Assembly (NCBI RefSeq): GCF_900289115.1
Contig: NZ_LT985196.1
Coordinates: forward strand, 62,001 to 126,000
DNA: 64,000 nucleotides
Source of the DNA: Janibacter massiliensis
Lineage (GTDB): Bacteria; Actinomycetota; Actinomycetes; Actinomycetales; Dermatophilaceae
Direction of reading: 5' to 3'
Shown: in pieces, positions 52,217 through 61,292 of the stretch
Numbering within the stretch: the stretch's first letter is position 1
Layout of the letters: each line of letters begins with the position of its first letter
Notes under the pieces: model-generated
Databases searched by the model: none
The model's input: only the letters and a program-made list of their open reading frames with translations
What the model was told of the DNA's origin: nothing
Position numbers and translations under genes: made by a program

Positions 52217-53968
52217 TCAGACCTCGACGTGCTCGCGCGGGTCGCCGAAGAAGGCGACGTGCCCGGCCCGGTTCATCAGCGCCGTGTCGGCGATGGGCCA
52301 CGTGTGGGCGTGCCGGTCGACGCCGCGGACGGACACGAAGTTGAACCGGTCGCCCGACCACGTCCGCACCCCGGCCTCCGTGGCGCGGGTGAGGATGTCG
52401 GTGTCGACGGCGCGCGGCAGGTCGCCGAAGCGCAGGTCCGTGACGACGTCCCGGTCGAGGATGATCGTCCCGCCCTGGACGAGCTTCTCGAAGCGGTGCT
52501 CGGCGTACGGGAACCGCAGGACGACGGCGCCGGAGCTGCGCAGCCACGTGTAGTGCGCCCACTTCCCCACGATCCCCGCCCCGGAGTGGGTGAAGCAGTC
52601 GAGCAGGTCGGTGAGGTAGTGCCGGCCGTAGAAGTTGTCGTCATCGACCTTGGCGACGTACTTCCCGTCGCTCGCATCGACGCCGAGGTTGAGGCACGCG
52701 CCGAGGGTCAGCTCCTTGTCGGCCGCGATGACCTCGACGTTCGTCACGCCCTTGGCCCGCAGGTCCTTGCGGACGGCGGCCGGGTCGAGGTCGAGCCCGT
52801 GGAGGACGAGGACGAGCTGGACCGTCCCGTTCGCGTGCTCGGCCTGGCGCAGGACGTTCTCGGTGACGTTGTCCAGCTCGTGCGCGCGGTTCGTCGAGAC
52901 GACGAGAGAGACGTCCCGGCAGACGTGGGAACCGGTGATCGCGGCGTCCTGCTCGATGACGTGCGCGCGGTGGCCGAGGGTGTGACCGGTGCGGGCCGCG
53001 CGCGCGGCGACGAGGGCCTCTCGCTCGACGACCTCGTCCTGCCACAGCCGGGCGATGACGTCGAGCCGCAACGCCTCCTCGTCGTCGGCGAGCGTCACGT
53101 GCGGCCGCAGGCGAGCCGGGAGCAGGGGTGCGGTCGCGGAGTCGACGACGATCGAGGTCCCGGCCATGGCGGCCTCGACGACGGACCACGCGAGGCCGGG
53201 GTGCCCACCGGTCGCGGCGACGGCGCGGTAGTGGCCGAGCACCGGGCGGTCGCCGGGCAGGTCGTCGATGGAGCGGACGACGCGGGCATCGAGCCGATCG
53301 GCCGGCGCCGGGGCGTACGTCGCGACGTCGGGTCGCTCGCCCGCCACGAGGGCGATGCCCTCCTCGCGGTGCGCCAGGCGCCCGACGTGCCGGGGCGCGT
53401 GGATCTCCGGGGCGGCGGCCGGCGGAAGGAAGGCGGTCGGCAGCCCCGAGACCTCGGCCCACTGCGTCGCGCGGGCCTCGTCGTCGACGTAGAGCCGGAT
53501 GCCCTCGCGGCGCTCGGTGTCCGCCAGGAGCGCCTCGAGGGCCTCGGGGTCCCACTCGTGGAGCGCGGCCTCGGTGGACCACAGCGCGACGGGCACCCCG
53601 GCGGCCCGGGCGCGGGCGATGAGGTGGACGACGGTCGTCAGGGTCGCGGTGGCCGGGGCCGCGCCGCGCAGCTCGACGAGGAAGAGATCGGCGCGCTCGA
53701 CCGCGTCGACCCCTTGGAGGACGAGCACCTCCGTGACGTCCCACCGGCCGCGCAGCCCGACGGCCAGCCGGGGGGTGGCGCACACGGCAGCGGAGACCCG
53801 GGTCTCGCCGGACGGGGGTGTCGGAGCGTCGGCCTTCGCCTCGACGCGGCGGCGCCGGCGCGAGGCCGCCCAGCCGCTGCGCTGCCCCGCCGTCGCGTCC
53901 CGGACGGCGTCCCGCACCCGGCGGGCGGGGCCGACGAGCGGGTCGGGGACGGACGAGCGCAGCGACAT
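52217..53968 (-). CDS. Glycosyltransferase, two-domain (GT-A C-terminal)
   Basis: This 583-residue protein starts at ATG 53968. The N-terminal half resembles a glycosyltransferase-like scaffold (LVLQGVDAVERADLFLVEL, GHPGLAWSVVEAAMAG). The C-terminal half is a GT-A domain: VSLVVSTNRAHELDNVTENVL, the Asp-x-Asp region KYVAKVDDDNFYGRHYL, and GGTIILDRDVVTDLRF. It follows its neighbour glycosyltransferase after 4 nt, so they are one operon. The basic N-terminus has no signal peptide. Likely cell-surface glycan synthesis; acceptor unknown. Confidence 0.85.
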   Translation of the reverse strand: MSLRSSVPDPLVGPARRVRDAVRDATAGQRSGWAASRRRRRVEAKADAPTPPSGETRVSAAVCATPRLAVGLRGRWDVTEVLVLQGVDAVERADLFLVELRGAAPATATLTTVVHLIARARAAGVPVALWSTEAALHEWDPEALEALLADTERREGIRLYVDDEARATQWAEVSGLPTAFLPPAAAPEIHAPRHVGRLAHREEGIALVAGERPDVATYAPAPADRLDARVVRSIDDLPGDRPVLGHYRAVAATGGHPGLAWSVVEAAMAGTSIVVDSATAPLLPARLRPHVTLADDEEALRLDVIARLWQDEVVEREALVAARAARTGHTLGHRAHVIEQDAAITGSHVCRDVSLVVSTNRAHELDNVTENVLRQAEHANGTVQLVLVLHGLDLDPAAVRKDLRAKGVTNVEVIAADKELTLGACLNLGVDASDGKYVAKVDDDNFYGRHYLTDLLDCFTHSGAGIVGKWAHYTWLRSSGAVVLRFPYAEHRFEKLVQGGTIILDRDVVTDLRFGDLPRAVDTDILTRATEAGVRTWSGDRFNFVSVRGVDRHAHTWPIADTALMNRAGHVAFFGDPREHVEV

Positions 53969-53972
53969 CGGT

Positions 53973-56009
53973 TCAGCTCCTCAACGGCGGGGACTCCAAG
54001 GATGACAGGTGCGCCTGCACGACCCGGACGGTCTCGGCCGGGGTGTCGCCGGGTCCGCACCACGCGAGCGGCGTGGCGACGGCCCAGCGGCCGAGCTCGG
54101 TCTCGACGGACTCGCGGGTCCAGGCGACCGGCACCCGCCCGACCCGTGCCGACCCCGGGTCGCGGACGACGACGGCGTCCGCGGTGAGCGAGGGTGCCAC
54201 GCGGCCCGTGGCGACGCAGGCGGGGGTGCGGACGTGCACGAGTCGGGCATGGCCGTCGGCCTCCGGCTCGACGACGACCAGTCGCCCATCGTCGACGAGC
54301 GCCTGCACGTCCGACCGGATCATCACGCGGTGCCGGCGCAGGCGGGCCTCGTTCTCGCGCGGCAGGAGCCCGACCCGCAGGCCGGCGTCCGCGAGCCCCC
54401 GGAGGATCCCGGCGAGGGCGCCGGGGGCGTCCATCGTGTCGGCCGGGTCGTCGACGAGAACGACGTCGAGGTCGAACGGCGCGTCGGTCACCCACGTCCG
54501 GGGCAGGGCGAAGCGGCGCTGCCCCGAGCCGTCGAGCCGCGGCCACACGCCAGCCCCGCCGTCGGCCTCCCGAGCGGCGACCTCCCCCGCGCCGCCCGCC
54601 ACCGCGGTGGGCGGGCCCGCGGGGAGCCGTCCGTGCCAGGCGCGGTACGCCGACTGGTGGACGATCCACGGCGCGCGGGCCCAGCCCACCCGGAAGTCGG
54701 CCCGCGACAGCGAACCCTCCCGCAGCCGGGTGATGCTGAGGACCTCGTCGACGACGTGCCGCCCGCCGGGGTACCGGCGGTCGATGCGTTCCTGGAGCTC
54801 GGCGTCCCCGCCGCGGCGGGCCGAGTCGAACCAGCCGATCGCCTCGTGGACCTCCCGCCGGACGAGGGTGCTCGAGGCGTTGACGCGGGTGGCGGGGTAG
54901 CCCAGCCACGTCGTCCGCAGGTCGGGAAGGGCTCGCAGCGCGCCCGACTCGGTCGCGACGACCGCGGGGTCGTCGAGCATCGGCAGGACCTGGCGCTCGA
55001 CCCGCTCGGGGTGGTTCCAGTCGTCGGAGTCGAGGTTGCCCAGGAGGTCTCCGGTCGTGGCCGCGAAGCCGGCGTTGCGGGCCGCGAAGGCGCCGACGTT
55101 CCGCGGCAGGTGGAGCACCCGGCAGCCGGGGACGATCGCCGCGGCCTCCTCGACCGCCGAGGCGCCCTCCGGCGAGGACCCGTCGTCGACGAGGACGACC
55201 TCGAGGTCGGGCCAGGTCTGGTCGCGCAGCGAGGCCATCGCGGTCGCGAGGAAGGGGCCCGGCTCGTGCGTGCAGACGACGATGCTCACCCGCGGCACGT
55301 CCCGGCCGGCGGCGGTGAGCTCCGCAGCCAGGGCGTCCCGCCGGGCGGCCACGACGTCGGCGGGGGCGGTGAGCCGGTCGAAGGCGGTGTCCTCGGGGCC
55401 GGTCGGCTCGCGCAGCGCGGGGACGATCCGGCCGGTCGCGGCCCACCCGGCCGTGAGCAGGTGCCACCACGCGTCCGGGTCGCCCCCGGCCTGCGGGTGG
55501 GCGACGTCGGCCCGCAGCGCGCGGACCGAGTCCTCCTCGAGGCGGGTCAGCGCGGGCAGGTCCCGGGCGAACCGGTCGGCCGCCCCGGCGAGGACGAGGC
55601 CGTGGGCGTGGAGCAGCTGCTGGCGGGCGGTGAGCCGTCGGGCACCGTCGCGGTCGACGACCTCCGCGAGGATCGCGAACCCCTCGTCCGCGCGGTCGTC
55701 GGAGACGGCGAGGACCTCACCGAGCGCTGCCCGCCAGTGGACGGCCCCGGTGCGTCGGGCGAGGAGCTCGACCGCGTCCCGGGCGATCGCCGAGCGGGTG
55801 CGCAGCGCGGTCGCGACGAGCGCCTCGCTGCCGGTGATCTCCGCGCCGCGGGCGTACCCGGCGACGAGTCGGTCCGCGCCGGTCGTCCGCGCCCCGCGCA
55901 CGAGCGCCGCCGGAGGCGCGAGCACGCGGGTGCGGTCGACGGGATCACCGCTCGCGAGGAGACCGACGGCCTGGCGGCCGAGGGCGAGGAGCCGGGCGGG
56001 GCTCGGCAC
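53973..56009 (-). CDS. Family 2 glycosyltransferase with long flanking domains
   Basis: This 678-residue protein starts at GTG 56009, three bases after the alcohol dehydrogenase stop in the reading direction. A ~240-residue helical region precedes the GT-A core: VSIVVCTHEPGPFLATAM, VVLVDDGSSPEG, NVGAFAARNAGF and LGNLDSDDWNHPERV. A ~200-residue C-terminal domain with unclear similarity follows (FDLDVVLVDDPADTMDAPGA). It pairs with the downstream glycosyltransferase. A polysaccharide-building role is probable from the family and grouping. Confidence 0.86.
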   Translation of the reverse strand: MPSPARLLALGRQAVGLLASGDPVDRTRVLAPPAALVRGARTTGADRLVAGYARGAEITGSEALVATALRTRSAIARDAVELLARRTGAVHWRAALGEVLAVSDDRADEGFAILAEVVDRDGARRLTARQQLLHAHGLVLAGAADRFARDLPALTRLEEDSVRALRADVAHPQAGGDPDAWWHLLTAGWAATGRIVPALREPTGPEDTAFDRLTAPADVVAARRDALAAELTAAGRDVPRVSIVVCTHEPGPFLATAMASLRDQTWPDLEVVLVDDGSSPEGASAVEEAAAIVPGCRVLHLPRNVGAFAARNAGFAATTGDLLGNLDSDDWNHPERVERQVLPMLDDPAVVATESGALRALPDLRTTWLGYPATRVNASSTLVRREVHEAIGWFDSARRGGDAELQERIDRRYPGGRHVVDEVLSITRLREGSLSRADFRVGWARAPWIVHQSAYRAWHGRLPAGPPTAVAGGAGEVAAREADGGAGVWPRLDGSGQRRFALPRTWVTDAPFDLDVVLVDDPADTMDAPGALAGILRGLADAGLRVGLLPRENEARLRRHRVMIRSDVQALVDDGRLVVVEPEADGHARLVHVRTPACVATGRVAPSLTADAVVVRDPGSARVGRVPVAWTRESVETELGRWAVATPLAWCGPGDTPAETVRVVQAHLSSLESPPLRS

Positions 56010-56012
56010 GGA

Positions 56013-57068
56013 TCAGGACCCGATCGTCGAGGTGTCGATGACGTACCGGTAGCGGACGTCGCCCGCGACGACCTTGTCGTACGCCTCGGTCACCTCGTCG
56101 GCGGTGATGACCTCGATCGTCGCGCCGATGCCGTGCTCGGCGCAGAAGTCGAGCATCTCCTGCGTCTCCTGGATGCCGCCGATCATCGACCCGGCGACGA
56201 CCTTGCTCTGCCCGATGACCGCGCTGGGCGGGAAGGCGTAGTCGTCGTTCGGCAGACCGACGTTGACGAGGACGCCGAAGGGCTTGAGCAGACCGAGGAG
56301 CCCGCCCAGGTCGAGGTCGGCGCTCACCGTGTTGAGGATGACGTCGAAGCTGCCCCGCAGTGCCTTCATCGACGCCTCGTCCTTGGTCGAGACGTGGTCG
56401 CTCGCACCGAGCTCCCGGCTGTCGTCGGCCTTGTCGAGGCTGCGGGAGAGGACGGTGACCTGCGCGCCCATCGCGGCGGCGATCTTCACCCCCATGTGGC
56501 CCAGGCCGCCCATCCCCACGACGGCGACGGTCGAACCGGGGCCGACACCCCAGCGCTGCAGCGGGGCGAAGGTGGTCACGCCCGCACACATGAGCGGGGC
56601 GGCGACGTCGAGCCCGATCCCCTCGGGGATCCGGCAGACGAAGCGCTCGTCGACGACGATCTGCTGGGCGTACCCGCCCTGGGTGATCGCACCCTCGCCG
56701 CGCTTGGGGTCGGGGCTGTTGTACGTGAACGTCGCACCCCTGCGGCAGAACTGTTCGGCGCCGTTCTTGCACTGCTCGCACTCGCCGCAGCTCTCGACCA
56801 TGCAGCCGACGCCGACGCGGTCACCGACGCCGTGCCGCGTGACGGCCGAGCCGACGGCCGAGACCGTGCCGGCGATCTCGTGCCCCGGGGTGAGGGGGTA
56901 CCGGATCTCCCCCCACTCGCCCCGGACGGTGTGGATGTCCGAGTGGCAGATGCCGGCGAAGGCGATGTCGATGAGGACGTCGTGCTCGCCGACGTCGCGC
57001 CGTTCGATCGTGCCCTGCTCGAAGGCGGCGTCGGGTCCGGGTGCCTGCAGCGCGAGGGTCGTCATCAT
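56013..57068 (-). CDS. Zinc-dependent NAD(P) alcohol dehydrogenase (CAD/YahK-like)
   Basis: This 351-residue enzyme starts at ATG 57068. Catalytic zinc ligands lie in GICHSDIHTVRGEWG and TPGHEIAG; structural zinc in CGECEQCKNGAEQFC. The cofactor motif is VAVVGMGGLGHMGVKIA and the ligand region LMCAGVTTFAPL. These place it in the cinnamyl-alcohol-dehydrogenase-like group, which reduces aldehydes. It is separated from parA by 43 nt and leads into the glycosyltransferase pair. Confidence 0.92.
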   Translation of the reverse strand: MMTTLALQAPGPDAAFEQGTIERRDVGEHDVLIDIAFAGICHSDIHTVRGEWGEIRYPLTPGHEIAGTVSAVGSAVTRHGVGDRVGVGCMVESCGECEQCKNGAEQFCRRGATFTYNSPDPKRGEGAITQGGYAQQIVVDERFVCRIPEGIGLDVAAPLMCAGVTTFAPLQRWGVGPGSTVAVVGMGGLGHMGVKIAAAMGAQVTVLSRSLDKADDSRELGASDHVSTKDEASMKALRGSFDVILNTVSADLDLGGLLGLLKPFGVLVNVGLPNDDYAFPPSAVIGQSKVVAGSMIGGIQETQEMLDFCAEHGIGATIEVITADEVTEAYDKVVAGDVRYRYVIDTSTIGS

Positions 57069-57111
57069 GCGAGCAGACTCTCACGGTGCGCCGACAGCGG
57101 GAGCCCCGCCG

Positions 57112-57885
57112 TCAGAGCCGCGGCAGGAGGCCGGTCGCGACCTCGCGGTAGGCGATCGCCCCCTTCGAGCGTCGCGAGGTCGACAGGATCGACCGGCCGA
57201 TGGCGGGGGCCTCGGCGAACCGGACGGTGCGCGGGATCGGCGGGTCGAGGACCGGCACCCCGTACCGCCCCCCGAGGTCGGCGAGGACCTCCCGCGCGTG
57301 GCTGCTGCGCCCGTCGTACATCGTCGGGAGGATCCCCCACACGGTGAGCTTCTTGTTGAGCAGGCGGCGGACGTCGGCGACCGTGTCGAGGAGCTGGCCG
57401 ACGCCGCGGTGGCTGAGCATCTCGCACGACATCGGGATGATGAGCCCCTGGCTGGCGGTGAGGGCGTTGAGGGTCAGCACCCCGAGCGAGGGGCTGCAGT
57501 CGACGAGGATGACGTCATAGTCGCCGAGCACCTCGTCGAGGGCGCTCTGGAGCGCGTACTCCCGACCGGGCCGTGGGAGCAGCTGGGCCTCGGCCCCCGC
57601 GAGGTCGATCGTGCTCGGGACGAGATCGATCCCCTCGTCGCAGCCGATGATCGTGTCGGCGAGCGCGCACTGCCCGAGCAGCGCCTCGTTGATGCTCGTC
57701 TCGACGAGGTCGGGGTCGACCCCGAGGCTGAAGGTCAGCGACGCCTGGGCGTCGAGGTCGACGAGCAGCACCCGCTTGCCGCCCTCGGCGAAGGCCGCAC
57801 CGAGCGAGGCGGTGCTCGTCGTCTTCGCGACGCCGCCCTTCTGGTTCGCGACGGAGACGACGACCGCCTTCTTCTTCCGCGCCAC
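57112..57885 (-). CDS. ParA/Soj-type ATPase (orphan)
   Basis: This 257-residue ATPase starts at GTG 57885 behind GAAGGG. It has the deviant Walker A VSVANQKGGVAKTT, the Asp-containing LLVDLDAQASL, and the switch VDCSPSLGVLTLNAL. It lies alone, without a parB gene or obvious parS site, like mycobacterial Rv3213c close to rhlE. It may position a protein or complex rather than segregate chromosomes. The gap of 104 nt to the upstream nuclease gene contains its likely promoter, with no clear hexamer. Confidence 0.9.
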   Translation of the reverse strand: MARKKKAVVVSVANQKGGVAKTTSTASLGAAFAEGGKRVLLVDLDAQASLTFSLGVDPDLVETSINEALLGQCALADTIIGCDEGIDLVPSTIDLAGAEAQLLPRPGREYALQSALDEVLGDYDVILVDCSPSLGVLTLNALTASQGLIIPMSCEMLSHRGVGQLLDTVADVRRLLNKKLTVWGILPTMYDGRSSHAREVLADLGGRYGVPVLDPPIPRTVRFAEAPAIGRSILSTSRRSKGAIAYREVATGLLPRL

Positions 57886-57989
57886 GTGGCCACCCTTCGT
57901 TCTCGGACGGGCGCCCCGTGGCGCCGTCGCCCCGACGATCCTGTCACCCGGAGGCAACCTCCGCACCCATGCCGCGTGATCCGTGGAGC

Positions 57990-58886
57990 TCAGGCCGGGT
58001 TGTCCGCCTCGTCGAGGTCGGGCAGCCCGGCCCAGTCCGGGTGCTCGGGGCCGACCGCCTGCCCCTCGGGGCAGTGAGCTCGGACGTCGCACCACCGGCA
58101 CAGCGGGGATGGGTTCGGCTCGAACATCGCCGACTCGCTCCCCGTACGGGCGTGGTCGGCATCGGCCCGTCCGGCGTCGGTCGCGATCTGTCCGGCTTGG
58201 GCGACCTTCCTCGCGAGCGAGTCGTCGGTGTGCTCGTGACGGACGACGGTGCCGCTCGGGACGTGGTGGAGCTCGACCGCGACGCACCGGCGACGGAACA
58301 TCTTCCACACCGCCGCGGCGTACAGCGCCAAGGGCAGGGACGTCCGCGCCTCGTCCTCCCCCGGCGGGGTCCGGCCCGTCTTGTAGTCGACGACGACGAG
58401 CTCCCCGTCGCGGTCGTCCAGCCGGTCGATCCGCCCGAACATCCGCAGCGTCCGGGTCCGGTCGACGAAGGCGACGGACCGTTCGACCCCGAGCGGCTCG
58501 ACGTGCGGGTCGACCCCGGCGAGGTAGTCCGCGACCCAGCGCATCGCCGCGGACCGGTGGCGCGCCGACTGGTCGAGGTCGAGGAAGCCGACGTCGCTCC
58601 ACCCCTCCCGGACCAGGCGCGCCCCCGCCGACGGGGTCCGGTCGACGACCGACAGGTCCCACCAGTCCCGCAGCGCGTTGTGGATCGTCACGCCGACCGC
58701 GGTGTGCGCCCGCTGCGCGCGACGCTCGGGCCGGGGCCGGTCGAGGTAGACGAGCCGGTAGCGGCGCGGGCAGTCGAGGAAGGTCGTCAGGCGGCTGGGC
58801 GACCCGCCCCACGTCGGAGCCGGGACGCCCTCGAGCGGGAGCGCCTCTCCCCCGCCGGCCGGGACCTCAGCCTCCGACGAGCCCAC
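57990..58886 (-). CDS. RecB-family PD-(D/E)XK nuclease with Fe-S-type cysteines
   Basis: This 298-residue protein starts at GTG 58886, inside the end of the PHP gene (20-nt overlap). The nuclease core has SRLTTFLDCPRRYRL, GRIDRLDD and the catalytic VVVDYKTGRTPP. Three C-terminal cysteines (CRWCDVRAHC) with the Cys of DCPRRY form the set used by AddB/Cas4-type Fe-S nucleases. There is no helicase domain. No cas genes are present, so it is a stand-alone DNA-repair-type exonuclease. Confidence 0.9.
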   Translation of the reverse strand: MGSSEAEVPAGGGEALPLEGVPAPTWGGSPSRLTTFLDCPRRYRLVYLDRPRPERRAQRAHTAVGVTIHNALRDWWDLSVVDRTPSAGARLVREGWSDVGFLDLDQSARHRSAAMRWVADYLAGVDPHVEPLGVERSVAFVDRTRTLRMFGRIDRLDDRDGELVVVDYKTGRTPPGEDEARTSLPLALYAAAVWKMFRRRCVAVELHHVPSGTVVRHEHTDDSLARKVAQAGQIATDAGRADADHARTGSESAMFEPNPSPLCRWCDVRAHCPEGQAVGPEHPDWAGLPDLDEADNPA

Positions 58887-59703
58887 GGATCGCCTCGAGG
58901 ACCTCGGGCTCGGTGGTGTGCTCCGCGAGCCGGTTGTGCTTGCCGGTCCCGTGGTAGTCGCTGCTGCCCGTCACCAGGAGGCCGAGCCCCGCGGCCAGCT
59001 CGCGCAGCCGCCGGCGGTCGGCCTCGTCGTGGTCGCGGTGGTCGACCTCGATGCCCGCCATCCCGGCGGCGGCCATCTCCTCGATGAGCCGCTCCTCGTG
59101 CCGGTGCCCACGGGAGACCGCGAACGGGTGCGCGATGACCGCCACCCCGCCGGCGGCGCGGACCACCTCGACGCCACGGACGGCAGGGATCGCGTAGTGA
59201 TGGACGTAGTACGGGCTGTCGGTGCCGAGCATCCGCGCGAACGCCTCGTCCCGGTGCCCGACGACGCCCGAGGCGACGAGCGCGTCGGCGATGTGCGGAC
59301 GCCCCGGGGTCGCCCCCGGGCCGATCTGCGCGGTGACCTCGTCCCAGCTGATCGGGATGCCGTCCTCGATCATGAGCTCGACCATCCGCTCCAGCCGGGT
59401 CTCCCGGGAGGTGCGGGCCTTCGCGAGCTCGGCGACGAGCTCGGGGTGCTCGGGGTCGAGGTGGTAGCCGAGCAGGTGCACGCTGCGCCCGTCGTCGGTG
59501 CAGGACACCTCGATCCCGGGGACGATCTCGATCCCGACGCGCTCGGCCTCGGTCTGCGCGTCGGCCCAGCCGAGCGCCGTGTCGTGGTCGGTGACGGCGA
59601 GGACGTCGACCCCCGCGGCCGCCGCCGCACGGACGAGCTGCGCCGGCGAGTCGGTGCCGTCGCTCGCGCTCGAGTGGCTGTGGAGGTCGATCACGGGGCG
59701 CAC
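58867..59703 (-). CDS. PHP-domain phosphoesterase
   Basis: This 278-residue protein starts at GTG 59703, supported by TAGGGT 7 nt upstream. It holds metal-binding motifs typical of PHP proteins: DLHSHSSASDGTDSP, AVTDHDTALG, VPGIEVSC, GVAVIAHPFA, and VTGSSDYHGTGKHN. Related enzymes hydrolyse AMP, nucleoside 3',5'-bisphosphates or short RNA ends. It is co-transcribed with the RecB-type nuclease, suggesting work on nucleic-acid ends or products. Confidence 0.92.
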   Translation of the reverse strand: MRPVIDLHSHSSASDGTDSPAQLVRAAAAAGVDVLAVTDHDTALGWADAQTEAERVGIEIVPGIEVSCTDDGRSVHLLGYHLDPEHPELVAELAKARTSRETRLERMVELMIEDGIPISWDEVTAQIGPGATPGRPHIADALVASGVVGHRDEAFARMLGTDSPYYVHHYAIPAVRGVEVVRAAGGVAVIAHPFAVSRGHRHEERLIEEMAAAGMAGIEVDHRDHDEADRRRLRELAAGLGLLVTGSSDYHGTGKHNRLAEHTTEPEVLEAIRGLVGG

Positions 59704-59710
59704 CCCCCGC

Positions 59711-59716
59711 ACCCTA
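59711..59716 (-). promoter_or_regulatory. -10 element of leaderless PHP-nuclease operon
   Basis: TAGGGT on the minus strand is followed by 7 nt and GTG 59703. The opposing gene has CACGAT 6 nt before ATG 59752, a weaker leaderless-type hexamer. Confidence 0.6.
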
Positions 59717-59751
59717 CGGCCGCGCTCCCCCACCCGTGCCACGATGAGCCG

Positions 59752-61242
59752 ATGAGCGAGGAGCAGACCCAGGCCGACAACCGCCCACGCCCGACGACCG
59801 ATCAGTTCCGGGAGTTCGTCGCGCAGGACTGGGCTCCTCGGCCGCCGGGGGCTTCGACCGCGGACGAGGTGGCCGCGTACACCCCGGCCCGCCGCGATGC
59901 CCTCTCCCAGCGGTTCCCCGGGGATCGTCTCGTCGTGCCGGCCGGCGGGCTCAAGGTCCGCAGCAACGACACGGACTACGTCTTCCGGCCGCACTCGGCG
60001 TTCGTCCACCTCACCGGGTGGGCCGCCGACGCCGAGCCCGACGCCGTGCTCGTCCTCGAGCCGCGCGAGGACGCCGGGCACGACCCGGTCCTCTACTTCC
60101 GGCCGATGGCGCCGCGGGAGGACGAAGAGTTCTTCGCCGACCCCCGGTACGGGGAGTACTGGGTCGGCGTCCGACCGACGCTGGAGGACCTCGCCGTGCG
60201 GCTCGGCATCGAGACCCGGCACCTGTCCGAGCTCGACGCCCACGTCGGCAAGGACGCCGGTGCGACGACGGTCCGGCTCGTCCGCGACGCCGACCGGGAG
60301 CTGACGCAGCGGCTCGACGGGGTCCGCGTGCAGGAGGGGGCGGACCAGGAGTCCTTGGCCGAGGCCGACGACGCGCTCGCCGCCGCCTGCAGCATCCTGC
60401 GCCTGACGAAGGACGCGTGGGAGGTCGGGCAGATGCAGCGGGCCGTCGACGCCACGAAGGTCGGCTTCGAGGCGGTCATCGCCGACCTGCCGGAGGCGGT
60501 GCGCCGCGGCCGCGGCGAGCGCTGGGTCGAGGGCGTCTTCGGCCTGCACGCCCGGCACGAGGGCAACGGGGTCGGGTACGACTCGATCTGCGCGGCCGGC
60601 GACCACGCGAACACGCTGCACTGGATCAAGAACACCGGCGAGCTGCGCGAGGGCGACCTCCTGCTGCTCGACGCCGGGGTCGAGGTCGACTCGCTGTTCA
60701 CCGCGGACGTCACGCGCACCCTGCCGGTGTCGGGACGGTTCAGCGACGCCCAGCGGGAGATCTACGACGCGGTGCTCGCCGCGCAGGAGGCCGGGATCGC
60801 CGCGGCCCGCCCGGGCAACCGGTTCAGCGACGTCCACGCGGCGGCGATCCGGGTCATCGCCGAGCACCTCCACGCCTGGGGCCTGCTGCCCGAGGGCGTC
60901 GACGTCGAGGGCACGCTCGACCCGTCGACCGGCCAGTACCACCGGCGGTGGATGGTCCACGGCACGAGCCACCACCTGGGCATCGACGTCCACGACTGCG
61001 CGCTCGCCACGCGCGAGGAGTACATGGACGCCGAGCTCGTCCCCGGCATGGTCCTCACCGTCGAGCCCGGGCTCTACTTCAAGGCCGACGACCTCAAGGT
61101 GCCCGAGCGCTTCCGCGGGAACGGGGTGCGGATCGAGGACGACGTCGTCATCACCGAGGACGGCTGCCGCAACCTCTCGGCGGACTTCCCCCGGACGGCC
61201 GACGACGTCGAGGCCTGGATGGCGCGGATCCAGTCCCGCTGA
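59752..61242 (+). CDS. pepP: Xaa-Pro aminopeptidase (aminopeptidase P family)
   Basis: This 496-residue M24 peptidase starts at ATG 59752. The N-terminal creatinase-like domain has SDNDTDY-type residues as VRSNDTDYVFRPHSAFVHLTG. The catalytic pita-bread domain carries both metal Asp in LLLLDAGVEVDSLFTADVTRT, His in HGTSHHLGIDVHD, and Glu in TVEPGLYF and GVRIEDDVVIT. It removes N-terminal residues before proline. It is monocistronic and divergent from the PHP operon. It is cytosolic. Confidence 0.93.
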   Translation: MSEEQTQADNRPRPTTDQFREFVAQDWAPRPPGASTADEVAAYTPARRDALSQRFPGDRLVVPAGGLKVRSNDTDYVFRPHSAFVHLTGWAADAEPDAVLVLEPREDAGHDPVLYFRPMAPREDEEFFADPRYGEYWVGVRPTLEDLAVRLGIETRHLSELDAHVGKDAGATTVRLVRDADRELTQRLDGVRVQEGADQESLAEADDALAAACSILRLTKDAWEVGQMQRAVDATKVGFEAVIADLPEAVRRGRGERWVEGVFGLHARHEGNGVGYDSICAAGDHANTLHWIKNTGELREGDLLLLDAGVEVDSLFTADVTRTLPVSGRFSDAQREIYDAVLAAQEAGIAAARPGNRFSDVHAAAIRVIAEHLHAWGLLPEGVDVEGTLDPSTGQYHRRWMVHGTSHHLGIDVHDCALATREEYMDAELVPGMVLTVEPGLYFKADDLKVPERFRGNGVRIEDDVVITEDGCRNLSADFPRTADDVEAWMARIQSR

Positions 61243-61292
61243 CCTGCTCGGCGACCGCTGAGTCCGCGGCGAACCAGAGCAGCCGAACCGGC

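Noticed and set aside
61243-61292. Terminator between pepP and metB
   Set aside because: Only a 6-bp CTGCTC/GAGCAG pairing across a 27-nt loop is visible, too weak to call.
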